64,000 bases of DNA from an uncultured Luteitalea sp. (GTDB lineage Bacteria > Acidobacteriota > Vicinamibacteria > Vicinamibacterales > Vicinamibacteraceae), in the NCBI GenBank assembly GCA_934541105.1, contig CAKTDA010000003.1:434001-498000 (forward strand), given 5' to 3'. Of the stretch, positions 51,062-59,624 are shown in pieces. The notes under the pieces were generated by a model. The model saw only the letters and a list, made by a program, of their open reading frames with translations, was not told where the DNA came from and did not search any database. Within the stretch, counting starts at the first letter, position 1. Every line of letters starts with the position of its first letter. Position numbers and translations under genes: made by a program.

Positions 51062-52027
51062 CTACGGGATCACGTGGGTGCGATCCCACCGGTGCCGGCG
51101 CAGCGTCGCCAGCATCCCCTCACCAAGCCGGCGCCCGTCGGACACCGCGGTGTTCTCCTTCACGTGGGCGGCCTTGCGCATCCCGGGGATTGTCGTGGAC
51201 ACCACGGGATGCTCGATGGCGAAGCGCAGCGCGAGTTCCGGCAGCGTCATCCCCGCCGGGACGTCCTCCAGGATCCGGTCGACGCGATCGAGTGTCTCAC
51301 CCAGGTTCTCCGGGGTGAAGTAGAGGCTCCGCCAGTCGCTGGCGGGGAAGGTCATGTCGCGCGTCATCTTCCCGCTCAGGCTGCCTTCGTCGAGCGGCAC
51401 CCGCGCGATGATGGCGACGTCGAGCCGCTGGGCGGCCGGGAAGAGGAGATCCTCGGGGCTCTGGTCGAACAGGTTGTAGACCACCTGCACGGCATCGACG
51501 AGGCCGGTCTCCAGGGCCTCGAGCACGTTTGCCGGCTCCCAGCGGTTGACGCTGATGCCGAATCCCTCGATCTTGCCTGCCGCCTTCAGGTCCTCGGCGG
51601 CGCGCTGCCAGCCCTCGTCGGACGCCCAGGCGTCGTCCCAGACGTGGAGCTGCTGCAGGTCGATCCGCTCGACGCCGAGATTGCGCAGGCTCTTCTCGGT
51701 CATCTCGACGATGTAGTCGTAGGGGAAGACGTCGCCGACAGGCGTATCGGCGGTGCCGGGCCATGTGCGGTTCTTCGGCGGCACCTTCGTGGCGACGTAC
51801 AGCTTGCGGTCGCCCTGCGCGCGCAGCGTCCCGGCCAGCAGCTGCTCGCTGTGACCCTCCCCGTACGCATAGGCGGTATCGAAGAAGTTCACGCCCGCGG
51901 CCACCGAGTCGTCAAGCGACGTCAGCGACTGCGCATCGTCGCTGCCGCTCCAGCCGCCCATGCCCCACATCCCGTAGCCGATCTCCGACACCTGCCATCC
52001 GAGTCGCCCGAAGCGTCGCGTCTGCAT
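51062..52027 (-). CDS. Aldo/keto reductase
   Basis: A 321-residue NADPH-dependent oxidoreductase of the AKR superfamily (TIM barrel). ATG 52027 gives the family start MQTRRFGRLGWQVSEIGYGMW. The catalytic tetrad is visible: Asp and Tyr in FFDTAYAYG, Lys in VATKVPPK and His in QLHVWDD. The NADPH-binding C-terminal segment appears as VVSTTIPGMRK. Extra residues upstream of the chosen start are not conserved. The sequence resembles the general-stress/YhdN-like group. The substrate is unknown. The gene ends convergent to the PEP-CTERM gene. Confidence 0.9.
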   Translation of the reverse strand: MQTRRFGRLGWQVSEIGYGMWGMGGWSGSDDAQSLTSLDDSVAAGVNFFDTAYAYGEGHSEQLLAGTLRAQGDRKLYVATKVPPKNRTWPGTADTPVGDVFPYDYIVEMTEKSLRNLGVERIDLQQLHVWDDAWASDEGWQRAAEDLKAAGKIEGFGISVNRWEPANVLEALETGLVDAVQVVYNLFDQSPEDLLFPAAQRLDVAIIARVPLDEGSLSGKMTRDMTFPASDWRSLYFTPENLGETLDRVDRILEDVPAGMTLPELALRFAIEHPVVSTTIPGMRKAAHVKENTAVSDGRRLGEGMLATLRRHRWDRTHVIP

Positions 52028-52157
52028 AGGGGGATGGTAGATCACAGTCGGCCTTCGTCGGTCGGCCGTCGGCCTACAGTCGTCGGCGGAGCGGCCACGC
52101 CGTTCAGCCGGGTCGATGTAGCCGTTACGCCGCCTTCGCCGTCCTGCTCAGTGATCT
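52028..52157. repeat. Gap with degenerate REP-like sequence
   Basis: The 130 bases between the aldo/keto reductase start and the LysR stop contain three GTCGGCC units near 52051-52076 and TGTAGCCGT at 52117-52125, the reverse complement of the ACGGCTACA edge of the repeat at 32315-32323. I see no coding sequence in it. Confidence 0.4.
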
Positions 52158-53054
52158 TCATGGCGTCGGCCGTGCCGCCTGCTCCAGCATCTCCATCAGC
52201 TCCGCGATGACGCGCGGCAGTCGTCCGTGACGCGCGTGGACCAGCCCCTGGCGACGGGCCAGGCGATGCCCCTGGATGCGCAGCGTGTGCAGCTCGCCGC
52301 GGGCGGCTTCGGCGGTGACGGCGCGGGCGGGGACGATCGAGATGCCGAGGTCGATTCTCACCAGGGGCTTGATCAACTCGACGTTCTCGGCCTCCATCAG
52401 CACCTGCGGCGTGATCCGCAGGCGCTTGAACCAGCGGTCGATGACGCGGCGCGTGTTGGCCGTGAACGGGAAGAAGATGAAGGGCTCGTCGGCGAGGTCG
52501 CGCGGGCTCACGGTCCTGCGCGTGCCGAGGCGGCGATGCTTCGGACTGACCACCACCACGAGTTCTTCGTCGGGCATCGGCGTGATCACGAGATCGGGCG
52601 CGCGCACGGGCAGTGTGACGAGCGCCAGGTCGAGCGCGCTGTTGCGGACGCGCGCCAGCAGCGCCTCGGTCGATCCCGTTTCCACGGTCACGTCGACACG
52701 CGGATGTCTGGCCTTGAACCGCTCGAGCGCCGGCGGCAGCACGTACATCCCGCCAATCAGCCCGGCCGCGATGCGGACCTGCCCGCGTTCGAGCTTCGAG
52801 AAGCCGGCGATCTCGAGCGAGGCGTCCTTCAGTTCCTGGAAGACCCGCTGGCAGTGGCGAAGCAAGGTCTCTCCGGCCGGCGTGAGGGTGACGCGCCTGT
52901 GGGTGCGCACCAGCAGCGGTTCGCCGAGCTCGGCCTCGAGCAGCGAGATCTTCCGGCTGATCGCCGACTGGGCCACGTACATCGTCTGGCTCGCGCGCGT
53001 GAAGCTGGCCTGCTCGGCGACGGCGGCGAACATCTCGAGCTGACGCAGATCCAC
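52158..53054 (-). CDS. LysR-family transcriptional regulator
   Basis: A 298-residue regulator. The N-terminal winged helix-turn-helix reads MDLRQLEMFAAVAEQASFTRASQTMYVAQSAISRKISLLEAELG, ending in LLVRTHRRVTLTPAGE. A periplasmic-binding-protein-like effector domain follows (RIAAGLIGGMYVLPPALERFKARHP ... LALVTLPVRAPDL). It is divergent from the Oar receptor gene, 127 bases away, with dyads near 53067-53118 that could be its operator. By position it probably controls the receptor and the sugar-acid operon downstream in response to a pathway intermediate. The inducer is unknown. Confidence 0.93.
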   Translation of the reverse strand: MDLRQLEMFAAVAEQASFTRASQTMYVAQSAISRKISLLEAELGEPLLVRTHRRVTLTPAGETLLRHCQRVFQELKDASLEIAGFSKLERGQVRIAAGLIGGMYVLPPALERFKARHPRVDVTVETGSTEALLARVRNSALDLALVTLPVRAPDLVITPMPDEELVVVVSPKHRRLGTRRTVSPRDLADEPFIFFPFTANTRRVIDRWFKRLRITPQVLMEAENVELIKPLVRIDLGISIVPARAVTAEAARGELHTLRIQGHRLARRQGLVHARHGRLPRVIAELMEMLEQAARPTP

Positions 53055-53066
53055 GCCCGGAGTCTA

Positions 53067-53118
53067 TCTCGAAATGAGAACGATTGATGCGCGATTCTCT
53101 ATTGGACTGCATCGTTCG
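53067..53118. promoter_or_regulatory. Candidate LysR operators in divergent promoter
   Basis: TCTC-GAAAT-GAGA (53067-53079) is a T-N11-A dyad as expected for LysR proteins, 12 bases from the regulator start. CGATTGATGC (53081-53090) and GCATCGTTCG (53109-53118) form an imperfect inverted repeat with eight of ten matching positions. Both lie between the LysR and receptor genes. Confidence 0.5.
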
Positions 53119-53181
53119 GCGCTCGTATGGTTGAGGCACCCTACAACCGGCACATGGGTGTCGGCGGAGAAGAGGTTGCCC

Positions 53182-56100
53182 ATGGATTCGCGAACCCTCG
53201 TCCAGCGATGGCTGGCTCTCGTCATCGCCAGCCTGTCCCTGACCGGTTTCGGGCAGGCGCAGGTGCTCTACGGATCGCTCGTCGGCACGGTCACCGACCC
53301 GTCCGGTGCCGCCATCCCTGCTGCGATGGTGACGCTCACCAACGAGGAGACTGGCGTCGGCCGCGAGCAGGCCGGTGACACCGAGGGACGCTTCGCGTTC
53401 ACCAACGTGCTGCCGGGACGGTACCTCCTGCTGGTCACGGCAACGGGCTTCCGCCCGCAGACGGCCACCGGCATCGTCGTGACGCCCAACACCGTGGTGC
53501 GCCAGGCCGTGGCGATGGCGTTGGGCGAGCTGACCGACTCGGTGACCGTTGCCGCCGGCGCGACTGTGCTCCAGACCGACAAGAGCGACACGCACACCGA
53601 GATCTCGCGTCGTGAACTGGCGGCGCTGCCGCTCGGCGGCCTGCGCAACTACCAGGCGTTGATCAACCTCGTGCCGGGCGCGACGCCCGGTGTGGAGAAC
53701 TCGCCGATCGACCTGCCGGTCCGTTCCTTCTCGACGCAGATCAACGGGACAGCCGCGACGCAGAACTCGACGCGCCTCGACGGCGCGGTGAACGTGAACG
53801 TCTGGGTGCCCAACAACGTCGCATACATCCCGCCGGCAGACACCATCGACGTCGTCAACGTGAGTACGGGCTCGTTCGACGCCGAGCAGGGACTCGCTGG
53901 CGGCGCCGCAATCACGGTGGTGACGCGATCGGGCGGCAACCGGTTGCAGGGAAGCGCGTACGACTACTTCAGCAACGACGATCTGCGCGCCCGCAACTAC
54001 TTCATGCCGGCGACCGCCACCAAGCCGAAGTTCTCGCGCCATCAGTTCGGCGGCACCCTCGGCGGGCCGATCGTCACCAACCGGCTCTTCTACTTCGGCG
54101 GCTACGAGGGCATTCGCGAGCGAGTCCCGGGACAGGGCTTCTTTACGGTGCCCACCGAGGCCATGCGCCGCGGTGATTTCAGCGAGGTCGCCACGCGGAT
54201 CTACGATCCCGCCACCGGCGCCGCCGACGGATCGGCGCGACAGGCCTTCGCCGACAACCGCATCCCGGCTGGGCGGCTCGATCCCATCCCACAGCGGATC
54301 CTGGCGCTGGTGCCGTTGCCCAACCAGCCAGGCCTGACCAACAACTACTACACGCAGGCAACCGGCCGATTCGATCGCGACAACTATGATCTGAAGGTCA
54401 ACCTGGCGGCGACGACGGCGCAGCAGGTGTGGGGCAAGTACAGTCGCATGGACGCGACCGGCGGCGGCGTGTTCGCGCTCGGTGAGGCGGGTGGTCCCGG
54501 CGTCGGCGGCGACTCGGGCACCGGCGACACCACCCAGCAGGTGATCACGTTGGGACAGACCTGGACGCTGACTCCGCAGATGGTGTTCGACCAGACGTTC
54601 GGGTACACGCGGTTCGATCAGGAGGTGTACGGCGCGGACTTCGGCACCAACTACGGCAGCGACCTCCTGGGCATCCCGGGCACCAACGGTCCCGACCCGC
54701 GGCAGAGCGGCATGCCGGCGTTCCAGTTCAACACCTTCACCAACTACGGCAACACGAACTCCTGGATGCCGCTGTTCCGCAACGACCGTACCTGGACGTA
54801 CACCAACAACCTGACGGCCCTGCGCGGCTCGCACGAACTGCGCGCCGGTGTCGACGTGGTGCGCCTCGAGCTGAACCACTGGCAGCCCGAGGGATTCGGC
54901 GGCCCGCGCGGCGCCTTCTCGTTCGGCGGCGGCGTGACGGCGCTGCGCGGCGGGGCGGCACCCAACCAGTACAACTCGTTTGCACAGTTCCTGCTCGGCC
55001 TGTCGTCCTCGACGACCAAGAGCCTCCAGTACATTCCGTTCTCCGGTCGCGAATGGCAGTTCGGCGTCTACCTGCGGGATCGCTGGCAGGTCTCGCGCTC
55101 GGTCACCGTCAACCTTGGCCTGAGGTTCGAGCACTTCCCGTTGATGACGCGCGATGGCGCGGGCATCGAGCGGCTCGACTTCGAGACGCTGCAGGTCCAT
55201 CTCGGTGGTCGCGGCGGCGTGCCGACCGACGCCGGCATCCGTCTGAAGCAGCGCCACTGGGCGCCGCGCGTCGGCATCGCCTGGCGCGCCACCGAGGCCA
55301 TGGTCCTGCGGGCGGGCTATGGGCTCACCAACGACAACCTGCCCTTCAGCCGTCCCCTGCGCGGCTTCTACCCGTACAACATCGGGACGACCTTCGTGGG
55401 CGCGGACGGCTTCCGGCCTTTCGGCACGCTGGCGGCAGGCATCCCGGTCGTCAACGGGCCCGACCTCGGCACCGGTGTCGTCGACCTGCCCAACGTGGTG
55501 GCGATGCGCGCGCCTGGCGACACGCTGACGCGCGGGTACGTGCAGTCGTGGAACGCCACGCTCGAACACCAACTGCCCCTGGGCTTCGTGGGGTCGGTCG
55601 GGTACGTCGGCACCAAGACCAGCAATCAACTCGCGGAACTCGACGTCAACGCCGCTGGGCCCGGAGCGGGTAACAACGGGCGCCCTTACTTCGCCTCGTC
55701 CGGCCGCAGCATCGCGCTCAACCGCTTCGATGGTTTCCTCGATGCCAACTACCACTCGCTCCAGGCCACGCTCAATCGCCGCTTCCAGGACGGGCTGCTG
55801 GTCAAGGGGGCGTACACGTACTCGAAGACGCTCAACATGAGCGACCAGAACGGGTGGGCCAGCGTCATGTGGAACTCGCTCGATCAGCTGGATCGCAACT
55901 ACGCGCCGGCTGGGTACGACGTGCCCCACAACCTGCAGATGGCAGCGGTCTATGAACTGCCGTTCGGCCCCGGCCGACGCTGGCTGAACTCCGGCGTGCT
56001 CGGTCACCTGCTCGGCAACTGGGACACCAACGTGCTCTTCTACGCCTATTCGGGCACGCCGTTCACGGTGACGGCCGCGGGCACCTCACTGAACGCGCCG

Positions 56101-56454
56101 GGCAACGCGCAGACGGCCGATCAGGTTGCCGACGTGAAGAAGCTCGGGGGGATCGGATCGGGCAAGCCGTACTACGACCCGACCTCGTTTGCCGCGATCA
56201 CCGCCGTCCGCTACGGCAACAGCGGCCGCAACATCCTGCGCCGCCCGGGCGTCGTCGGCGCCGACCTCGGGGTGTTCCGCGGGTTCGACTTCATCGGTCG
56301 CAGCCGCCTGGAAGTGCGCGCCGAAGTGTTCAATGTCACGGACCGGCCGCGCTGGGGCCAGCCTGGCAGCAGCGTGACCAGTGGAAACTTTCTCGTGATC
56401 ACGAGCGCGGGCGGCGAGCGACAGGCCCGGATCGCCGCTCGCCTGAGCTTCTGA
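53182..56454 (+). CDS. Oar-like TonB-dependent receptor of the sugar-acid locus
   Basis: A 1090-residue outer-membrane receptor. Signal (LVQRWLALVIASLSLTGFGQAQ), carboxypeptidase-regulatory-like domain (YGSLVGTVTDPSGAAIPAAMVTL), plug-like region (LRNYQALINLVPGATPG ... NSTRLDGAVNVNVWVP ... IDVVNVSTGSFDAEQGLAGGAAITVV) and a barrel ending RIAARLSF. ATG 53182 is preferred because AGAGG lies eight to nine bases upstream and the signal peptide starts there; an in-frame ATG 53074 reads through the promoter region. It precedes six metabolic genes in the same direction and probably brings their carbohydrate substrate across the outer membrane. The first metabolic gene starts 28 bases after its stop. 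Confidence 0.88.
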   Translation: MDSRTLVQRWLALVIASLSLTGFGQAQVLYGSLVGTVTDPSGAAIPAAMVTLTNEETGVGREQAGDTEGRFAFTNVLPGRYLLLVTATGFRPQTATGIVVTPNTVVRQAVAMALGELTDSVTVAAGATVLQTDKSDTHTEISRRELAALPLGGLRNYQALINLVPGATPGVENSPIDLPVRSFSTQINGTAATQNSTRLDGAVNVNVWVPNNVAYIPPADTIDVVNVSTGSFDAEQGLAGGAAITVVTRSGGNRLQGSAYDYFSNDDLRARNYFMPATATKPKFSRHQFGGTLGGPIVTNRLFYFGGYEGIRERVPGQGFFTVPTEAMRRGDFSEVATRIYDPATGAADGSARQAFADNRIPAGRLDPIPQRILALVPLPNQPGLTNNYYTQATGRFDRDNYDLKVNLAATTAQQVWGKYSRMDATGGGVFALGEAGGPGVGGDSGTGDTTQQVITLGQTWTLTPQMVFDQTFGYTRFDQEVYGADFGTNYGSDLLGIPGTNGPDPRQSGMPAFQFNTFTNYGNTNSWMPLFRNDRTWTYTNNLTALRGSHELRAGVDVVRLELNHWQPEGFGGPRGAFSFGGGVTALRGGAAPNQYNSFAQFLLGLSSSTTKSLQYIPFSGREWQFGVYLRDRWQVSRSVTVNLGLRFEHFPLMTRDGAGIERLDFETLQVHLGGRGGVPTDAGIRLKQRHWAPRVGIAWRATEAMVLRAGYGLTNDNLPFSRPLRGFYPYNIGTTFVGADGFRPFGTLAAGIPVVNGPDLGTGVVDLPNVVAMRAPGDTLTRGYVQSWNATLEHQLPLGFVGSVGYVGTKTSNQLAELDVNAAGPGAGNNGRPYFASSGRSIALNRFDGFLDANYHSLQATLNRRFQDGLLVKGAYTYSKTLNMSDQNGWASVMWNSLDQLDRNYAPAGYDVPHNLQMAAVYELPFGPGRRWLNSGVLGHLLGNWDTNVLFYAYSGTPFTVTAAGTSLNAPGNAQTADQVADVKKLGGIGSGKPYYDPTSFAAITAVRYGNSGRNILRRPGVVGADLGVFRGFDFIGRSRLEVRAEVFNVTDRPRWGQPGSSVTSGNFLVITSAGGERQARIAARLSF

Positions 56455-56482
56455 GCGCTGCGCTCAGCGACGAGCGGACCGC

Positions 56483-57667
56483 GTGCGTATCACTGCCATC
56501 AGGACCCACGTCGTCGGGTTGCACTTCCGCAACGCCGTCTTCGTGGAAATCGAGACCGACCAGGGCATCACCGGCATCTCCGAGACGGTGATGAAGCGGC
56601 GTACGTTGACGATCGCACAGGCGATCGCCGAGTTCGGCCGCGGGCTGGTCGGTCAGGATCCGAGACGAATCGAGGACCTGTGGGAGAAGATGTACCGTGA
56701 CTCGTTCTGGGTTGGCGGTCCGCTTCACGCCACACCCATCAGCGCCATCGACTGCGCCCTGTGGGACATCGCCGGCAAGCGGCTCGGCGAGCCCGTCTAC
56801 AGCTTGCTCGGCGGGCCGACGCGCGACGAGGTGTTGCTCTATTGCCACTGCCCGAGCGGCGAGACACCCGCCGAGTTCGCCGACAACGTCCGCACCTGCG
56901 TGCGGCGGGGTTTCAAGGCCATCAAGACGACGCTGCCGGTGTTCTATGGCCGGCGCGCCAGGGCCGAGCGCGCGGTTGGCTACTCCGGCACGTCCGGCTA
57001 CATCGGCCCGAGCGTCAAGGAGACGGAGTACCTGCCGCCCGACGTCTTCGAGCGCATCCGCGAGTTCCTCGTCGCGGCGCGGGAGGCTGGGGGGCCGGCG
57101 CTGGGCATCGCCGTGGACTGCCACGGCCGACTCAGCCCCAAGGCTGCCATCACCCTGTGCCGGCGCGTCGAGGATCTCGACTTGCTGTTCCTCGAGGAGC
57201 CGATCCCGCCTGAGCACCCCGAGGCGCTCGCGGAGGTCCGCCGCGCGACGACGGTGCCAATCGCCGCAGGCGAGCGCTGGGCGACGATCCATGGCGTCCG
57301 CGAGTTCCTCGAACGGCGGTCGGTCGACGTGCTGCAGTGCGACCTGGTCAACTGCGGCGGGATCACGGGCATGAGGAAGATCGCGGCCCTCGCCGAGGCG
57401 CAGTACGTCGGCCTGGCGCCGCACAATCCCAATGGGCCGGTGGCCACGGCGATGAACCTCCACCTGGCCGCCGCGATCCCCAACTTCCTGATCCTCGAGA
57501 CCGTCGGCTCCTGCGATGATGACCGTCTGTTCGGCGAGTTGACCTCACCGCCGTTGGTACGCCGCGACGGTCACGGATGCCTGCCGACCGGGCCTGGTTA
57601 CGGCATCTCACTCAGGCACGATGCCTTTGCTGCCCATCCCTACGAGCCGTTCAACGGCTTCCGGTGA
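56483..57667 (+). CDS. Enolase-superfamily sugar-acid dehydratase (galactonate-dehydratase-like)
   Basis: A 394-residue mandelate-racemase-type member of the enolase superfamily. Metal ligands are Asp212 (VDCHGR), Glu238 (FLEEPIPPE) and Glu264 (AAGERWA); His214 and His314 (LAPHNPNGP) sit where galactonate and mannonate dehydratases carry their catalytic histidines. The reaction is probably loss of water from an aldonate to a 2-keto-3-deoxy acid. GTG 56483 gives the normal family start MRITAIRTHVV. The last 47 bases overlap the start of the MFS gene. The aldolase of the DapA type encoded later in the operon would use the product. Confidence 0.85.
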   Translation: MRITAIRTHVVGLHFRNAVFVEIETDQGITGISETVMKRRTLTIAQAIAEFGRGLVGQDPRRIEDLWEKMYRDSFWVGGPLHATPISAIDCALWDIAGKRLGEPVYSLLGGPTRDEVLLYCHCPSGETPAEFADNVRTCVRRGFKAIKTTLPVFYGRRARAERAVGYSGTSGYIGPSVKETEYLPPDVFERIREFLVAAREAGGPALGIAVDCHGRLSPKAAITLCRRVEDLDLLFLEEPIPPEHPEALAEVRRATTVPIAAGERWATIHGVREFLERRSVDVLQCDLVNCGGITGMRKIAALAEAQYVGLAPHNPNGPVATAMNLHLAAAIPNFLILETVGSCDDDRLFGELTSPPLVRRDGHGCLPTGPGYGISLRHDAFAAHPYEPFNGFR

Positions 57668-58913
57668 CCCCGCGGCGGCGACCGCGGCGACACCGTCAGC
57701 GGGACCCTCGTCCACGCCTCGCGGCGTGTGGGCCGTGTGCGGAGTCATGTGGGCGGCCACCGTGCTCAACTACCTCGATCGCCAGGTGCTCTCGCTGACC
57801 GCCGAACACGTCATGCGTGAGTACGGCCTGACGCAAGAGGGCTTCGGCAGGCTCGTCGCGGCGTTTCGCTACACCTACGGCCTGTGCCAGTTCGCCGGCG
57901 GCTGGCTGGTGGATGCCTGGGGACCGCGCGCAGTCTACCCGGCCGCCGTGGCCGCCTGGTCGATGGCGGGCGTGGCGTCGGCCTTCACCGCATCGCTCGC
58001 CGGGCTCACGGCGTGCCGTGCGACGCTGGGAGCAGCCGAGGCGTTCAACTGGCCGGCCGCGCTGCACGTGACGAGTCGCATCGTGGCCGTCCGCGATCGG
58101 ACGCTCGCCAACGGCGTCTTCAACAGCGGCGCGGCGGCGGGCGCGGTGCTCGCGCCGCTCGTGGTGACCGCGCTCACGGTGTCCTACGGCTGGCGCGCCG
58201 CCTTCCTCGTCACCGGTGCGCTCGGCATCCTCTGGATCGTCGCCTGGCATCGCGTAAGCCGTTCGTTCCGTGCGGATCTGGGGCCGACGCCGGCCTCGCC
58301 TGCCGCACGCCGCGCCGCGTTGCGCGCCGTGATCCGGTCGCGGACGTTCTGGGCGCTGCTCGGCTCGGCCATCATCGTCAACGGCGTGAACTACTTCCTC
58401 GCCGACTGGATGCCGCTCTACCTGAAGACCGAGCGAGGGTTCGGCTTCGTCGCCGGCAACGTCCTCGCCATGACGATCTTCGGCGCGCTCGAGATCGGCA
58501 ACATCGGGGCCGGCTGGCTGGTTCGACACCTGGTCGGCCGCGGGACCAGCGTCGCAGCGGCGCGGCGACAGACGATGGTGCTGAGCTGTGTCCTCATGAG
58601 CTTCGCCGCCCTGGCCGGCGTCGTCAGCCACGCCGCGCTCGCCTGGGCGTGCCTGGTGAGCACGGGCGTCGGCGTGGCCGGCTTCCTCGTGGTCTACCTG
58701 ACGCTGGTGCAGGAGGTCGCGCCCGCGCACGTCGGGCTCACCGCCGGCCTGCTCGGCGGGGCCGGTAACCTCGCCTACGGGACGGTCAGCCCGCTGATCG
58801 GCCAGTTGGCCGACGCCAACCGGTCCACGATCACGCTCGGCCTGGTCGGCGTGCTGCCCTGGGTCGCCCTTGCGTTGCTCCTGTGGGCGGGAGATCGGAA
58901 TCGCCAGCCGTGA
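57621..58913 (+). CDS. MFS transporter, hexuronate/aldonate-type (ExuT-like)
   Basis: A 430-residue major facilitator protein with twelve predicted helices. After a disordered Ser/Thr/Pro-rich start it has TVLNYLDRQVLSLTAEHVMREYGLTQ, the family opening of organic-anion/sugar-acid porters (ACS group). An inner repeat follows in the second half (YFLADWMPLYLKTERGF). It would import the sugar acid or a related compound. It overlaps the preceding dehydratase gene by 47 bases in another frame, so a later start is possible, but the first helix begins soon after. Its stop overlaps the next start in GTGA. Confidence 0.88.
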   Translation: MPLLPIPTSRSTASGDPAAATAATPSAGPSSTPRGVWAVCGVMWAATVLNYLDRQVLSLTAEHVMREYGLTQEGFGRLVAAFRYTYGLCQFAGGWLVDAWGPRAVYPAAVAAWSMAGVASAFTASLAGLTACRATLGAAEAFNWPAALHVTSRIVAVRDRTLANGVFNSGAAAGAVLAPLVVTALTVSYGWRAAFLVTGALGILWIVAWHRVSRSFRADLGPTPASPAARRAALRAVIRSRTFWALLGSAIIVNGVNYFLADWMPLYLKTERGFGFVAGNVLAMTIFGALEIGNIGAGWLVRHLVGRGTSVAAARRQTMVLSCVLMSFAALAGVVSHAALAWACLVSTGVGVAGFLVVYLTLVQEVAPAHVGLTAGLLGGAGNLAYGTVSPLIGQLADANRSTITLGLVGVLPWVALALLLWAGDRNRQP

Positions 58914-59623
58914 TCGACGCGTACACTCACCTCGACGTGACTCATCACGATCCCATCACCGAACTCGGGGCGCGCGTGGCCGCGGCCGGCGTTTCGCAGG
59001 CCGTGGTCGTCGAGACATGGGCCGGGACCGAGTCGCGTTGGCTCGACGTGCTGTCGGACACGGCTGCGCCGGATCGACGCATCGTCCGGTGCCTCCGCGA
59101 CGACGCGCGCGCCGGCCGGGGCGGGGGTGCCCGAGCCGACGGCTGGCGCGTGGCTACGGCGACGCTCGCTGACGCTCGTCTCGGACCTCTGGTGATCGAC
59201 GACGTGATGGAGGTCGGTGGCCTGCTCATGCCGCACGCCGAGGATGGCATCGCGGCCTTGGCCGATGCGTTGTGCCCACTCCTGGCCGACCGTCCGGGGA
59301 TCGATGTGTGGGTGCCCCACCTCGCCTGGCCCTGGGTGGCCGACATCGCCTCGGGAGCATGGCGCCAGGCGATCGCGCGATTGCGGGACCTGCCGAACGT
59401 GCGCCTCGTCGTGTCGGCGATCCCGACGTTCTCCACGCAGCCGTGGCCGCACGACGACGTGCTGCGTCTCGCGCGAGAGGCAGCTTGTGCCTTCGGCGCG
59501 CCAAGGCTGCTGCCGGGCAGCGACTTTCCCTACTGCAGCCTCGATCGCTACGCCGACTGCCTGCGCACCGCCGCGGCGGTCATCCACAGCGCCGCTCGCG
59601 ACGAGACGGCGACGAAGAACTGA
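58910..59623 (+). CDS. Amidohydrolase-2-family protein, possible sugar-lactonase
   Basis: A 237-residue TIM-barrel protein of the amidohydrolase_2 group. The opening VIDAYTHLDV corresponds to the DxHxH metal motif of the family, but the first His is Tyr. The conserved C-terminal element LLPGSDFPYCSLDRY matches the GSDxP motif, whose Asp is catalytic in lactonases such as fuconolactonase and 2-pyrone-dicarboxylate lactonase. It is about 40 residues shorter than those. GTG 58910 lies in the MFS stop (GTGA). In this operon an aldonolactone hydrolase role is attractive, since a dehydrogenase would make the lactone and the dehydratase would use the acid, but this is inferred. Confidence 0.72.
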   Translation: MIDAYTHLDVTHHDPITELGARVAAAGVSQAVVVETWAGTESRWLDVLSDTAAPDRRIVRCLRDDARAGRGGGARADGWRVATATLADARLGPLVIDDVMEVGGLLMPHAEDGIAALADALCPLLADRPGIDVWVPHLAWPWVADIASGAWRQAIARLRDLPNVRLVVSAIPTFSTQPWPHDDVLRLAREAACAFGAPRLLPGSDFPYCSLDRYADCLRTAAAVIHSAARDETATKN

Positions 59624-59624
59624 G

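Noticed and set aside
52042..56007. 1321-codon antisense open frame across the LysR and receptor genes
   Set aside because: Same GC artefact; it crosses two opposite-strand genes and the promoter, and has no domain pattern.
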